From positions 1 through 5,921 of the forward strand of contig JAKAZF010000206.1 of the NCBI GenBank assembly GCA_021826605.1: a DNA stretch of 5,921 nt. The letters are read 5' to 3'. Source of the DNA: Planctomycetota bacterium (GTDB taxonomy: Bacteria; Planctomycetota; Phycisphaerae; WQYP01). Of this stretch, positions 1 to 4,644 are shown piece by piece. A program made the position numbers and the translations under genes. Within the stretch, counting starts at the first letter, position 1; the number at the start of each line of letters is the position of its first letter. The notes below the pieces were generated by a model. The model made no database searches, had not been told where the DNA came from, and was given only the letters and a program-made list of their open reading frames with translations.

Positions 1-44
1 CTGCGGTCTACTCTCAACTCTCTACTTTCATTGATGGAAAACCC

Positions 45-116
45 ATGGCCTTTACGTCTGAAGAACTTGTCGTTTATCAGATAGCCATTGGTGATTTTGG
101 CCGCAGGCCAAAATAG
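45..116 (+). pseudogene. S23/IVP four-helix-bundle-like N-terminal remnant, copy A
   Basis: The frame reads M-A-F-T-S-E-E-L-V-V-Y-Q-I-A and ends after 23 codons in D-F-G-R-R-P-K-stop. The pattern of an acidic pair, then L-x-V-Y-Q-x-A close to the start, is typical of the first helix of S23/IVP four-helix-bundle proteins, which are normally about 115-130 residues long. Everything after this first helix is missing and the last codons lie in a palindrome, so it looks like an internally deleted fragment. There is no Shine-Dalgarno sequence immediately upstream. The family assignment rests on about 14 residues and could be chance; the fragment is unlikely to be functional as a protein. Confidence 0.35.
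94..114. repeat. Perfect 9-bp hairpin in repeat copy A
   Basis: attttggcc (94-102) and ggccaaaat (106-114) are perfect reverse complements around a 3-base loop. The stop codon of the S23-like remnant begins at the last base of the right arm. It is followed by agagcagg and not by a T-run, so it is not a convincing intrinsic terminator on the plus strand. It may mark the junction of an internal deletion. Confidence 0.8.
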
Positions 117-146
117 AGCAGGAGTTTGGAGAGAGTAGATAGTAGA

Positions 147-184
147 GCACATTCGGCTGGCACATAAGAGTGGCTGCCGCCGAG
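147..184. repeat. REP-like GC-rich tail, copy 1
   Basis: The segment gcacattcggctgg...agagtggctgccgccgag directly follows the right inverted repeat of the first unit. It shares its core (gca, ttcggctg, agagtggc or agagggcgg, cgccga) with 345-383 and with 1242-1281. Three related copies in about 1.3 kb, one of them away from the tandem unit, suggest a separate interspersed palindromic repeat. Confidence 0.55.
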
Positions 185-242
185 ACACGAGGCTCCTCCT
201 GCGGTCTACTCTCAACTCTCTACTTTCATTGATGGAAAACCC

Positions 243-314
243 ATGGCCTTTACGTCTGAAGAACTTGTCGTTTATCAGATAGCCATTGGTGATTTTGGCC
301 GCAGGCCAAAATAG
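243..314 (+). pseudogene. S23/IVP four-helix-bundle-like N-terminal remnant, copy B
   Basis: This is an exact duplicate of the 23-codon frame at 45-116, with no substitution in either copy. Identity at every codon position reflects recent duplication or conversion and says nothing about selection on the protein. The family call carries the same limits as copy A. Confidence 0.35.
292..312. repeat. Perfect 9-bp hairpin in repeat copy B
   Basis: This is the duplicate of the palindrome at 94-114: identical 9-bp arms (292-300 and 304-312) around the loop gca. Confidence 0.8.
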
Positions 315-344
315 AGCAGGAGTTTTACGAGAGTAGATAGTAGA

Positions 345-383
345 GCAAAATTCTGCTGGGGCAAGAGAGTGGCTGTCGCCGAG
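345..383. repeat. REP-like GC-rich tail, copy 2
   Basis: The segment gcaaaattctgctggggc...gagtggctgtcgccgag follows the second unit. It aligns with 147-184 with one indel and several substitutions, so it is much more diverged than the identical blocks to its left. From 384 onward the sequence no longer resembles copy A. Confidence 0.55.
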
Positions 384-508
384 GCCCTACCATGTTCTGG
401 TCGATTGAGACTTTTCGCCGCAATGCCAATTATGGCCGAGGCAATTCAGGTTACGGTAAGGCCGGCCGGTTCAGCGATTCAGGCCACGCGTCGGTTCCGA
501 TATTTAAT

Positions 509-523
509 GCCGGCGATCCCGGC
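509..523 (-). terminator. Weak terminator-like hairpin after the antitoxin
   Basis: Read on the minus strand, a 5-bp stem GCCGG/CCGGC with a 5-base loop lies 7 bases past the antitoxin stop codon, followed by attaaatat. The short stem and mixed A/T tail make it only a weak intrinsic terminator candidate. The rest of 384-530 shows no gene or clear repeat that I can support. Confidence 0.25.
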
Positions 524-530
524 GGGTATC

Positions 531-917
531 CTACCGCTCCGACCGCGCGGCTGTCCGTGTCCCTACGGTGCGCTTCTCCGCAGCCTTGAGTGCCCCGTCG
601 ATTTTCTCAATGGTTCGAATGGTGGCATTGGTTTTACCGTGCTCCAGACGGTTCAAGCTTTCCGGAGCAATGCCGGCCCGGCGTGCCAGTTCAACCTGCG
701 ATAGCCCCAACCGCTTTCGATCGCGAATAATCTTGCGGGCCAGGCTGACCTTGGCGTATTCCAAGGCGGGATAATGACCGTCTGCCCCCAAGGCTGGTAA
801 CGACGGCAACTCAGGCTCTTGCGACTGGATCCCGGCCCGCCGCGCCAAGGCGAGATACTCCTGTTCCGGCAACTGCACGATTCGCTTCCCATCGACTTCA
901 AGAGTATGAATCTTCAT
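531..917 (-). CDS. XRE-family helix-turn-helix antitoxin
   Basis: The 128-residue protein is the likely antitoxin of the adjacent RelE-like toxin. It would bind and neutralise the toxin and repress the shared promoter. Residues about 60-110 form a Cro/CI-type helix-turn-helix (GLSQVELARRAGIAPESLNRLEHGK, then TIRTIEKIDGAL). The N-terminal part (MKIHTLEVDGKRIVQLPEQEYLAL) resembles the segment with a DG-K/R-x-x-V-x-x-P-E-x-E-Y pattern found in PHD-like antitoxins, so the protein may join two antitoxin modules. The basic C-terminal tail looks disordered. Its ATG lies 3 bases after the toxin stop, with a GAGGA Shine-Dalgarno (925-929) 7 bases upstream inside the toxin gene, which supports translational coupling. 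Function is inferred from domain type and gene pairing; no known named pair is matched. Confidence 0.85.
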   Translation of the reverse strand: MKIHTLEVDGKRIVQLPEQEYLALARRAGIQSQEPELPSLPALGADGHYPALEYAKVSLARKIIRDRKRLGLSQVELARRAGIAPESLNRLEHGKTNATIRTIEKIDGALKAAEKRTVGTRTAARSER

Positions 918-920
918 GGA

Positions 921-1175
921 TCAATCCTCATAAAAACCATCGCGGTGCCCGATTCGCTCAATAAGCACCGTTTGGCCCTCCACGCGGAATTGCACCCGGT
1001 AATCACCCGTGCGTTTCCGATAATGGCCAGCCAGTTTGCCTTGCAGCGGCTTGGCTCCGCTTACATCAGGCCAACGCTCCAACTGAGCTATGACGGCCAT
1101 CGCCCGGCGGTGTATGACATTCGGCAATTCATCCAGCGATCCGGCAGCGCCGATCGTCAACTTTACGATAGCCAT
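921..1175 (-). CDS. RelE/ParE-superfamily toxin
   Basis: The 84-residue protein has the size and layout of the RelE/ParE toxin fold. An N-terminal helical part (about residues 14-35) is followed by KPLQGKLAGHYRKRTGDYRV and then FRVEGQTVLIERIGHRDGFYE. The G-x-Y/W-R-x-R-x-G-D-Y-R-V pattern (residues 50-61) and the C-terminal I-x-H-R-x-x-F/Y-Y motif (75-82) are typical of the family. Basic residues R53, R60 and R78, H77 and Y82 are candidates for RNA binding or cleavage. RelE-type members cut mRNA on the ribosome while ParE-type members poison gyrase; the sequence alone does not decide, but the R/H/Y-rich end favours a RelE-like RNase. The ATG has an AGGA 8 bases upstream. The gene precedes its antitoxin, as in higBA-type loci. 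Confidence 0.85.
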   Translation of the reverse strand: MAIVKLTIGAAGSLDELPNVIHRRAMAVIAQLERWPDVSGAKPLQGKLAGHYRKRTGDYRVQFRVEGQTVLIERIGHRDGFYED

Positions 1176-1193
1176 CTTTATTATCCTACCTTT

Positions 1194-1211
1194 CTTGACC
1201 TATAAATCAAG
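1194..1211. promoter_or_regulatory. Candidate operator of the toxin-antitoxin operon
   Basis: cttga (1194-1198) and tcaag (1207-1211) form an inverted repeat with an 8-base A/T-rich centre, 19 bases upstream of the toxin start. Such half-sites are the size expected for a dimeric XRE repressor, and autorepression is usual in these operons. The promoter itself could not be fixed: a possible minus-strand TTGATT/TAGGAT pair would place the transcription start almost on the start codon. Confidence 0.3.
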
Positions 1212-1241
1212 TAATTCCCAATTAGAGAAGTGAATAGGGCC

Positions 1242-1281
1242 GCACGTTCGGCTGAGGCGAGAGGGCGGCCCTCGCCGAAAT
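1242..1281. repeat. REP-like GC-rich repeat, third dispersed copy
   Basis: gcacgttcggctgaggcg...ggccctcgccgaaat resembles the tails at 147-184 and 345-383 but lacks the S23-remnant unit on its left. It folds well: gaggg (1261-1265) pairs with ccctc (1269-1273) around cgg, and ttcggc (1247-1252) pairs with gccgaa (1274-1279), with an 8-base bulge on the left side. The folding and dispersed copies fit a REP-like element. Confidence 0.55.
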
Positions 1282-1387
1282 GAAAAGCGAATCCTGCAGC
1301 TTGGGCCGGACCAACCTCAATGCGCAAGTCTATGCCGGATCGTGAGGTACTGCGGTGTTTGGTGCTGACCGCAACGGGGCAAAACAC

Positions 1388-1413
1388 ATCGTGGCATCAA
1401 ATCGTGGCAACAA
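1388..1413. repeat. 13-bp tandem repeat, two copies plus a partial
   Basis: atcgtggcatcaa (1388-1400) is followed directly by atcgtggcaacaa (1401-1413), 12 of 13 identical, and then by a partial atggcat. With two copies this could be a small slippage product or a paired protein-binding site; nothing else indicates a function. Confidence 0.6.
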
Positions 1414-1431
1414 ATGGCATCTGCGCATCCA

Positions 1432-1451
1432 CTCAACGCTCCCGCGTTGAG
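1432..1451. repeat. Perfect 8-bp hairpin upstream of rpsT
   Basis: ctcaacgc (1432-1439) and gcgttgag (1444-1451) are exact reverse complements around the loop tccc. Neither strand has a T-run after it, so a terminator role is not supported. It lies about 100 bases upstream of the proposed rpsT promoter. Confidence 0.6.
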
Positions 1452-1549
1452 CTAATTATCCTCGTCGCGACAGAATGCTGAATTCCGTGGCGGAAATTAT
1501 TCCTTTGCACGCGGCTGTCACAGGCTGTCTCGCGGCTAACTCGCGCCAC

Positions 1550-1578
1550 TTGCGTGGGGCGGCGAATGGTGGGATACT
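1550..1578 (+). promoter_or_regulatory. Candidate sigma-70 promoter of rpsT
   Basis: TTGCGT (1550-1555) and GATACT (1573-1578) are separated by 17 bases. A TG (1570-1571) stands one base before the -10 hexamer, giving an extended -10 element that compensates for the weak -35. Transcription would begin near 1585 and give an rpsT leader of about 80 nucleotides. Confidence 0.4.
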
Positions 1579-1663
1579 ACTGAATTATCGCCACCGAGGT
1601 AGAAAGCCATCGGGTGTAGGCGGAGCTGTAGTAGATATTTGACGTAAGCTAAGGAGCACGTAA

Positions 1664-1936
1664 GTGGCACATTCCCTCTCGGCCAAGAAACGAATTCGGC
1701 AGAATGCCAAGCGTCGTCTGCGCAACCGCGACCGTAAGAAAACCGTTCGCGTGGAAATCAAGAAGGTCACCAGCGCCCTGGCGAAGAAGGATGTGACTGA
1801 AACTCAGACTGCCGTCAAGGACGCCATTAAAATTCTCGACCGCATGGCCTCACGCAAAACGCTGCATCCCAACACGGTGGCACGCCGTAAAAGCAGCATG
1901 ATGCGCAAGCTCAACGCCCTGAAATCCGGTAAATGA
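1664..1936 (+). CDS. rpsT: 30S ribosomal protein S20
   Basis: The 90-residue, highly basic protein is a primary binder of 16S rRNA in the small subunit, where S20 contacts helices near the 5' domain and the base of helix 44. The sequence has the family signature throughout: AHSLSAKKRIRQNAKRR at the start, a helical lysine/alanine-rich middle (SALAKKDVTETQTAVKDAIKILDRMASRKTLHPNTVARRKSSMMRKLNAL) and a short basic end. Length is normal for S20. The start codon is GTG, chosen because AAGGAG (1651-1656) lies 7 bases upstream and the mature AHS N-terminus follows directly. GTG and similar weak starts are common for rpsT and fit its known translational self-control in other bacteria. Its stop overlaps the next start (ATGA), which points to a coupled operon. 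Confidence 0.97.
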   Translation: MAHSLSAKKRIRQNAKRRLRNRDRKKTVRVEIKKVTSALAKKDVTETQTAVKDAIKILDRMASRKTLHPNTVARRKSSMMRKLNALKSGK

Positions 1937-2535
1937 ATGATGATCTTCCAGATCGCGTCATGGTGAGCCTGATAACAGGACTGGAAGAAACTTTTGTATC
2001 CCGCGCAGGATTAAAGTTAAGTGCTGCGCTAAGAAGTTTTTCTATCAACGTCACGGGCCTGACGGCAGCCGACTTGGGAAGCAATGTCGGCGGGTTTGTT
2101 GACTGCCTGCTGCAAAATGGCGCTGCGAAAGTTTACGCCATTGATACCGGTTATGGTGTACTGGCCTGGACGCTTCGCAAACATCCGCGCGTTGTCGTCA
2201 TGGAACGCCACAATGCCCTGCATACACAACTGCCGGAGCTGATGGATATTATTACCATCGACACGGGCTGGACACGGCAATCCAAAATTCTTCCCGCGGC
2301 ACAAACGCTCCTGAAGCCCAATGGGATCATTGTCACACTGATTAAACCCCATTACGAATCAGAAATAGCCAAAATCCAGCGCGGCGTGTTGACGCCGGAA
2401 CAGTCACGCGCGGAATTATCCCGTGTTATTTCCGACATTCAACAGAGCGGCTGGACCGTGCAGGCCATTGTCCCCAGTCCGATTGTGGGCCAAAGCGGCA
2501 ATATGGAATATCTGGCGATGCTCCAACGGCCATAG
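1933..2535 (+). CDS. TlyA/FtsJ-like rRNA 2'-O-methyltransferase, no S4 domain
   Basis: The 200-residue protein belongs to the SAM-dependent FtsJ/TlyA methyltransferases, which methylate ribose 2'-OH groups in rRNA. Family landmarks appear in order: FVSRAGLKLSAAL (21-33) with K28; the SAM-binding motif ADLGSNVGGFVDCLL (46-60); AIDTGYGVLAW (69-79) with D71; TIDTGW (108-113) with D110; LIKPHYE (136-142) with K138; and GNMEYLAML (189-197) with E192. K28, D110, K138 and E192 match the K-D-K-E catalytic tetrad of this family, so it is probably active. Typical TlyA proteins are about 245-270 residues with an N-terminal S4 RNA-binding domain of about 60; that domain is absent here. The ATG overlaps the rpsT stop by ATGA and lacks a strong Shine-Dalgarno, suggesting translation by coupling. 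Its rRNA target cannot be read from sequence. Confidence 0.85.
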   Translation: MNDDLPDRVMVSLITGLEETFVSRAGLKLSAALRSFSINVTGLTAADLGSNVGGFVDCLLQNGAAKVYAIDTGYGVLAWTLRKHPRVVVMERHNALHTQLPELMDIITIDTGWTRQSKILPAAQTLLKPNGIIVTLIKPHYESEIAKIQRGVLTPEQSRAELSRVISDIQQSGWTVQAIVPSPIVGQSGNMEYLAMLQRP

Positions 2536-2547
2536 CATTTTCCGGCT

Positions 2548-3552
2548 TTACTGAATATACAAATATTCCACGCGCGGCTTAACCAGATCATAAATCAGAT
2601 GCGGGCTAAGCTGCATTTCAGGCCGCCCCGCTGCGGCCTGGGCATGGATGAGATCCAGCAAACTTGCGGGCCGATGAAACTCAACAACCGTCGGATTATA
2701 AATGCCGGCCAGTTTGGCGGCGGCATGGTAGGCTGCGGATAAATAACCAATATGATCCACCAGCCCCAATTTCAGCGCCTGCGGAGCGGCCCAGATTTTT
2801 CCATTGGCCACTTGGGTAATAGGCACCTTCAGATGCGTGGATCGCCCGGTCTGCACGATGTTGATAAACCGCGCAGCATCGGTATTGAGCATCGCAATAA
2901 GATAGGCTTTTACCGCCGGCGTGTAATCGGAAAATGGCGATCCGGCCTCTTTCCAGACCGCTGCGGAACTGGTGAGAAATTCCGGTGTCACACCAATTTT
3001 TTTCATTAAATCAGTCACTTGAAACCCCGGCATCATCACGCCGATACTGCCCACAATGCTTGTGGGTTCCGCAAATAATTGCTGGCCGGCCATGGAGATG
3101 TAATAACCGCCGCTGGCATCCAAGGCTCCCATACTGATGACAATTGGTTTTCCATCGGAGCGAATCCTTTGCAGGGCATGATAAATCTCATCGGCATCGG
3201 TGACTCCGCCGCCGGGCGAATCGACCCGGAGGACCACCGCCTTAATGGCTGTATCACGATCAATCGCCCGCAACTGCGCGGCAACTGATTTCACCATTCC
3301 GCCATCCACCAGGCCGCTGATATGCACCAGGGCGATCTGATCAGGGCTGCCGTGACGGACAATTCTCATTTCCATCTGATCCGATGGCATGAACCCGGAT
3401 TTCAGCGAGACCGTGCCCGCCAAAGCCACAAGTAACACCACATTGGCCGCCAGGGAAAGCAAAAGAAGCACAATCAGAAGACCCTTCAAAACAGGGTTCG
3501 ATCGTGGGGATACATTTTGATAAACCACTGTTGGCGGGGAGGTTTGGCTCAT
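2548..3552 (-). CDS. sppA: Signal peptide peptidase SppA, S49 family
   Basis: The membrane-bound serine protease of 334 residues cleaves leftover signal peptides and other membrane-associated peptides. A short cytoplasmic end is followed by one membrane segment (about residues 21-45, VLKGLLIVLLLLSLAANVVL), with the rest outside. S49 landmarks, numbered from the 3552 start, are VLRVDSPGGGV (107-117), ALDASGGYYIS with nucleophile S147, GSIGVM (168-173), AVWKEAGSPF with general base K201, and GKIWAAPQALKLGLVDHIG. The size fits the short, single-domain SppA type. ATG 3552 is preferred over the longer GTG at 3606: GGAG lies 7 bases before it, while the GTG has no ribosome site and its extension crosses a hairpin. 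It is convergent with the methyltransferase gene, 12 bp apart. Confidence 0.92.
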   Translation of the reverse strand: MSQTSPPTVVYQNVSPRSNPVLKGLLIVLLLLSLAANVVLLVALAGTVSLKSGFMPSDQMEMRIVRHGSPDQIALVHISGLVDGGMVKSVAAQLRAIDRDTAIKAVVLRVDSPGGGVTDADEIYHALQRIRSDGKPIVISMGALDASGGYYISMAGQQLFAEPTSIVGSIGVMMPGFQVTDLMKKIGVTPEFLTSSAAVWKEAGSPFSDYTPAVKAYLIAMLNTDAARFINIVQTGRSTHLKVPITQVANGKIWAAPQALKLGLVDHIGYLSAAYHAAAKLAGIYNPTVVEFHRPASLLDLIHAQAAAGRPEMQLSPHLIYDLVKPRVEYLYIQ

Positions 3553-3559
3553 GAACTTA

Positions 3560-3565
3560 CTCCGG
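3560..3565 (-). promoter_or_regulatory. Ribosome binding site that fixes the sppA start
   Basis: On the minus strand CCGGAG precedes ATG 3552 with a gap of 7 bases. The same six bases form part of the right arm of the upstream leader hairpin, so the hairpin's left arm could pair with either. Confidence 0.7.
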
Positions 3566-3581
3566 AAGAATCCGTTGATCA

Positions 3582-3601
3582 TTCTCCGGCGCACCGGAGA
3601 A
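3582..3601 (-). promoter_or_regulatory. Perfect hairpin in the sppA leader
   Basis: On the minus strand ttctccgg and ccggagaa are exact 8-bp complements around the loop tgcg. The left arm starts at about the predicted transcription start, so the sppA message may begin with this stem-loop. CTCCGG in the left arm can alternatively pair with the CCGGAG at the ribosome binding site. No T-run follows, so it is not a standard terminator of the upstream gene. A 5' stabilising hairpin or a translation switch are both possible; neither is shown. Confidence 0.5.
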
Positions 3602-3606
3602 GACAC

Positions 3607-3636
3607 TTTATATCCGATTTACTGAATCGACTTCAA
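3607..3636 (-). promoter_or_regulatory. Candidate sigma-70 promoter of sppA
   Basis: On the minus strand TTGAAG (3636-3631) and TATAAA (3612-3607) stand 18 bases apart. The -10 matches the consensus at 5 of 6 positions. The -35 overlaps the stop codon of the upstream isomerase gene. Transcription would start near 3600, giving a leader of about 48 nucleotides before ATG 3552. Confidence 0.5.
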
Positions 3637-4388
3637 CCCAACTTCATGTTCTTAATATTGTGCAACGATTCCGCAATGATGTCGAACGGTGAGGCACCAT
3701 AACAATCATCCTGCTCCACGATCAGCCAGGGAATATCGGCGGCTTTAGCGGCCCGGAAAATCGCCGGCCAGTCCAGAATTCCCGATCCTACGGGAGCAAA
3801 CTTTTTTTCTGCCCCGGCGGTCATATCTTTAATGTGCATCAGCCCGATACGACTGGCGTACCGCGTGATATATTCCACGGGATTTTCTCCGCCGTATTGT
3901 AACCAGAACGTGTCCGGCTCCCATTGGAGGTTGTGTTCCTCTGCCGCGCGCAGCAGAATATCAAGACCCGCCACGCCATCATATTTTTGCATTTCAAAAT
4001 CATGGTTATGGTAGCCCAGTATCATACCGCGAGCACGGGCCTGGGCACCGGCGTCCGATAATAAGCCGCCCAGAGCCACCCAGTCATGGGCGGCGGTGCG
4101 GCGATCCTCCGGCACATAGGGAACGGTAATGTGGTCGATGCCGACTTCACTGTAATAATCCAGTACGTTATCCAACTCGGATTCAATTTGTTCCAGGGCC
4201 ACATGCACCCCCACCACGCACAAACTCATGGTTTCCAGCCGGCTTTGCAGGTCTTCCGCCCGGATGATGCCGCGCACATCGGTGAGTTCCACGCCGGCGT
4301 AACCCATGGCCGAAATTTTCCGTAACGTGCCCCAGAAGTCGCTGGTCATCTGATCCCGCAAGGTGTAGGTTTGAACGGCAATACGCAT
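3633..4388 (-). CDS. Sugar phosphate isomerase/epimerase-like TIM-barrel protein
   Basis: The 251-residue protein belongs to the xylose isomerase-like / AP endonuclease 2 TIM-barrel superfamily, whose members use a divalent metal to interconvert sugars or sugar derivatives. Strand motifs, numbered from the 4388 start, are RIAVQTYTLRD (2-12), GYAGVELTDV with E34, VGVHVALE, GYHNHDFE (125-132) with H127 and H129, WEPDTFW with D159, LMHIKDM with H185 and D188, the VGSGILDW loop (200-207), and LIVEQDD with E225. The E, D, H and E residues are the likely metal ligands. Start 4388 is chosen because AAGGAG (4395-4400) lies 6 bases upstream; the longer ATG at 4415 has no such site. There is no signal peptide, so it is probably cytoplasmic. 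The substrate is unknown. It lies upstream of sppA on the same strand. Confidence 0.85.
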   Translation of the reverse strand: MRIAVQTYTLRDQMTSDFWGTLRKISAMGYAGVELTDVRGIIRAEDLQSRLETMSLCVVGVHVALEQIESELDNVLDYYSEVGIDHITVPYVPEDRRTAAHDWVALGGLLSDAGAQARARGMILGYHNHDFEMQKYDGVAGLDILLRAAEEHNLQWEPDTFWLQYGGENPVEYITRYASRIGLMHIKDMTAGAEKKFAPVGSGILDWPAIFRAAKAADIPWLIVEQDDCYGASPFDIIAESLHNIKNMKLG

Positions 4389-4394
4389 GACATG

Positions 4395-4400
4395 CTCCTT
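4395..4400 (-). promoter_or_regulatory. Ribosome binding site that fixes the isomerase start
   Basis: AAGGAG on the minus strand stands 6 bases before ATG 4388. It lies inside the 9-codon extension that the ATG at 4415 would add, so the shorter protein is preferred. Confidence 0.75.
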
Positions 4401-4505
4401 AACAGGGTTCAGCAAAGATCATCATACCGGATATCTGCCCAACAATCATTTCCCTGTTTTGCACATCTTCGTATAAATTTCAGACTTAATTAAAATTCTC
4501 ATCCC

Positions 4506-4535
4506 TTGACCAGAGTTCCGGCGTATAGTTACCAT
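4506..4535 (+). promoter_or_regulatory. Tentative promoter of the S41 protease gene
   Basis: TTGACC (4506-4511) and TACCAT (4530-4535) are 18 bases apart, which would give a leader of about 100 nucleotides. A competing choice is TATAAA at 4472-4477 with a poor -35 (TTTCCC, 4449-4454). The divergent intergenic region 4389-4644 must also contain the isomerase promoter, which I could not place. Confidence 0.3.
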
Positions 4536-4644
4536 GCGGATTCCAGTGGCGTGTGCAACCGATGAAAGCGCCGGCACAGGATTGCTCAGGGTGGCGGAAA
4601 ATCGACATTCCGCGGGTTTATGTTCGTCTAATCAGGTGATTTTC

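Larger units (their letters stand above)
7..146. mobile_element. MITE-like unit with imperfect terminal inverted repeats, copy A
   Basis: The 17 bases at 7-23 (tctactctcaactctct) and the reverse complement of 130-146 agree at 15 of 17 positions, so the unit is bounded by imperfect inverted repeats. Inside lie a 23-codon open frame and a perfect 9-bp palindrome. No transposase is encoded. The structure resembles either a small non-autonomous element made by internal deletion or an intervening-sequence-like cassette; in known 23S rRNA intervening sequences, complementary ends bracket an S23 reading frame. No target-site duplication could be recognised. Calling it mobile is inference from the inverted ends and the second copy. 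Confidence 0.45.
205..344. mobile_element. MITE-like unit with imperfect terminal inverted repeats, copy B
   Basis: This is the second copy of the unit at 7-146, offset by 198 bp. Its left arm (205-221) is identical to that of copy A. The right arm (328-344) differs at its first base, so the arms agree at 14 of 17 positions. The internal open frame and palindrome are unchanged. As in copy A, the REP-like tail follows directly on the right. Confidence 0.45.
1..383. repeat. Tandem direct repeat, two copies of a ~198-bp unit
   Basis: Copy A starts at or before position 1 and copy B starts at 199. Positions 1-127 and 199-325 are identical base for base (127/127). Three mismatches follow (128-130 against 326-328), then 131-149 matches 329-347 exactly. 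Beyond this the tails (150-184 and 348-383) are only loosely similar and need an indel to align. The sharp fall in identity at about 149 suggests that the first part is a discrete unit that was recently copied or converted, while the tail is older. The left boundary is uncertain because copy A touches the window edge. Only two copies are present, with no short conserved repeat and spacer pattern, so it is not a CRISPR array. Confidence 0.95.
1282..1549. other. Gene-poor stretch between the toxin locus and rpsT
   Basis: No gene is supported between 1176 and 1663. Besides the operator candidate, the REP-like copy and the rpsT promoter, which have their own entries, this part holds a 13-bp tandem repeat (1388-1413), an 8-bp hairpin (1432-1451) and a small hairpin ttccg-tgg-cggaa (1483-1495). 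A minus-strand open frame at 1181-1387 crosses the REP-like repeat and has no Shine-Dalgarno or recognisable domain, so I do not call it. No tRNA cloverleaf was found. Confidence 0.6.

Noticed and set aside
1..383. Possible CRISPR array or satellite
   Set aside because: There are only two copies of a long (~198 bp) unit, with no short repeat alternating with unique spacers.
369..704. Plus-strand open frame of 111 codons, and a nested one at 392-589
   Set aside because: No Shine-Dalgarno or recognisable domain; the first runs antisense through the antitoxin gene and the second overlaps its 3' end.
1181..1387. Minus-strand open frame of 68 codons
   Set aside because: It is built partly from the REP-like repeat, has no ribosome site and resembles no protein family I know.
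1432..1451. Intrinsic terminator
   Set aside because: The stem is perfect but neither strand has a T-run after it, and no gene ends nearby.
1176..1663. A tRNA or other structured RNA gene in the long gap
   Set aside because: No cloverleaf with T-loop and acceptor pairing could be assembled on either strand.
2029..2352. Minus-strand open frame of 107 codons
   Set aside because: It is a shadow of the methyltransferase gene, whose catalytic motifs are intact on the plus strand.
3553..3606. Longer sppA starting at GTG 3606
   Set aside because: There is no Shine-Dalgarno before the GTG; its start overlaps the predicted -10/hairpin region, while ATG 3552 has GGAG at ideal spacing.
4534..4644. 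Longer S41 protease starting at ATG 4534
   Set aside because: The frame is open, but no ribosome site precedes this ATG and it would bury the signal peptide about 37 residues deeper; ATG 4645 has AGGTGA upstream.
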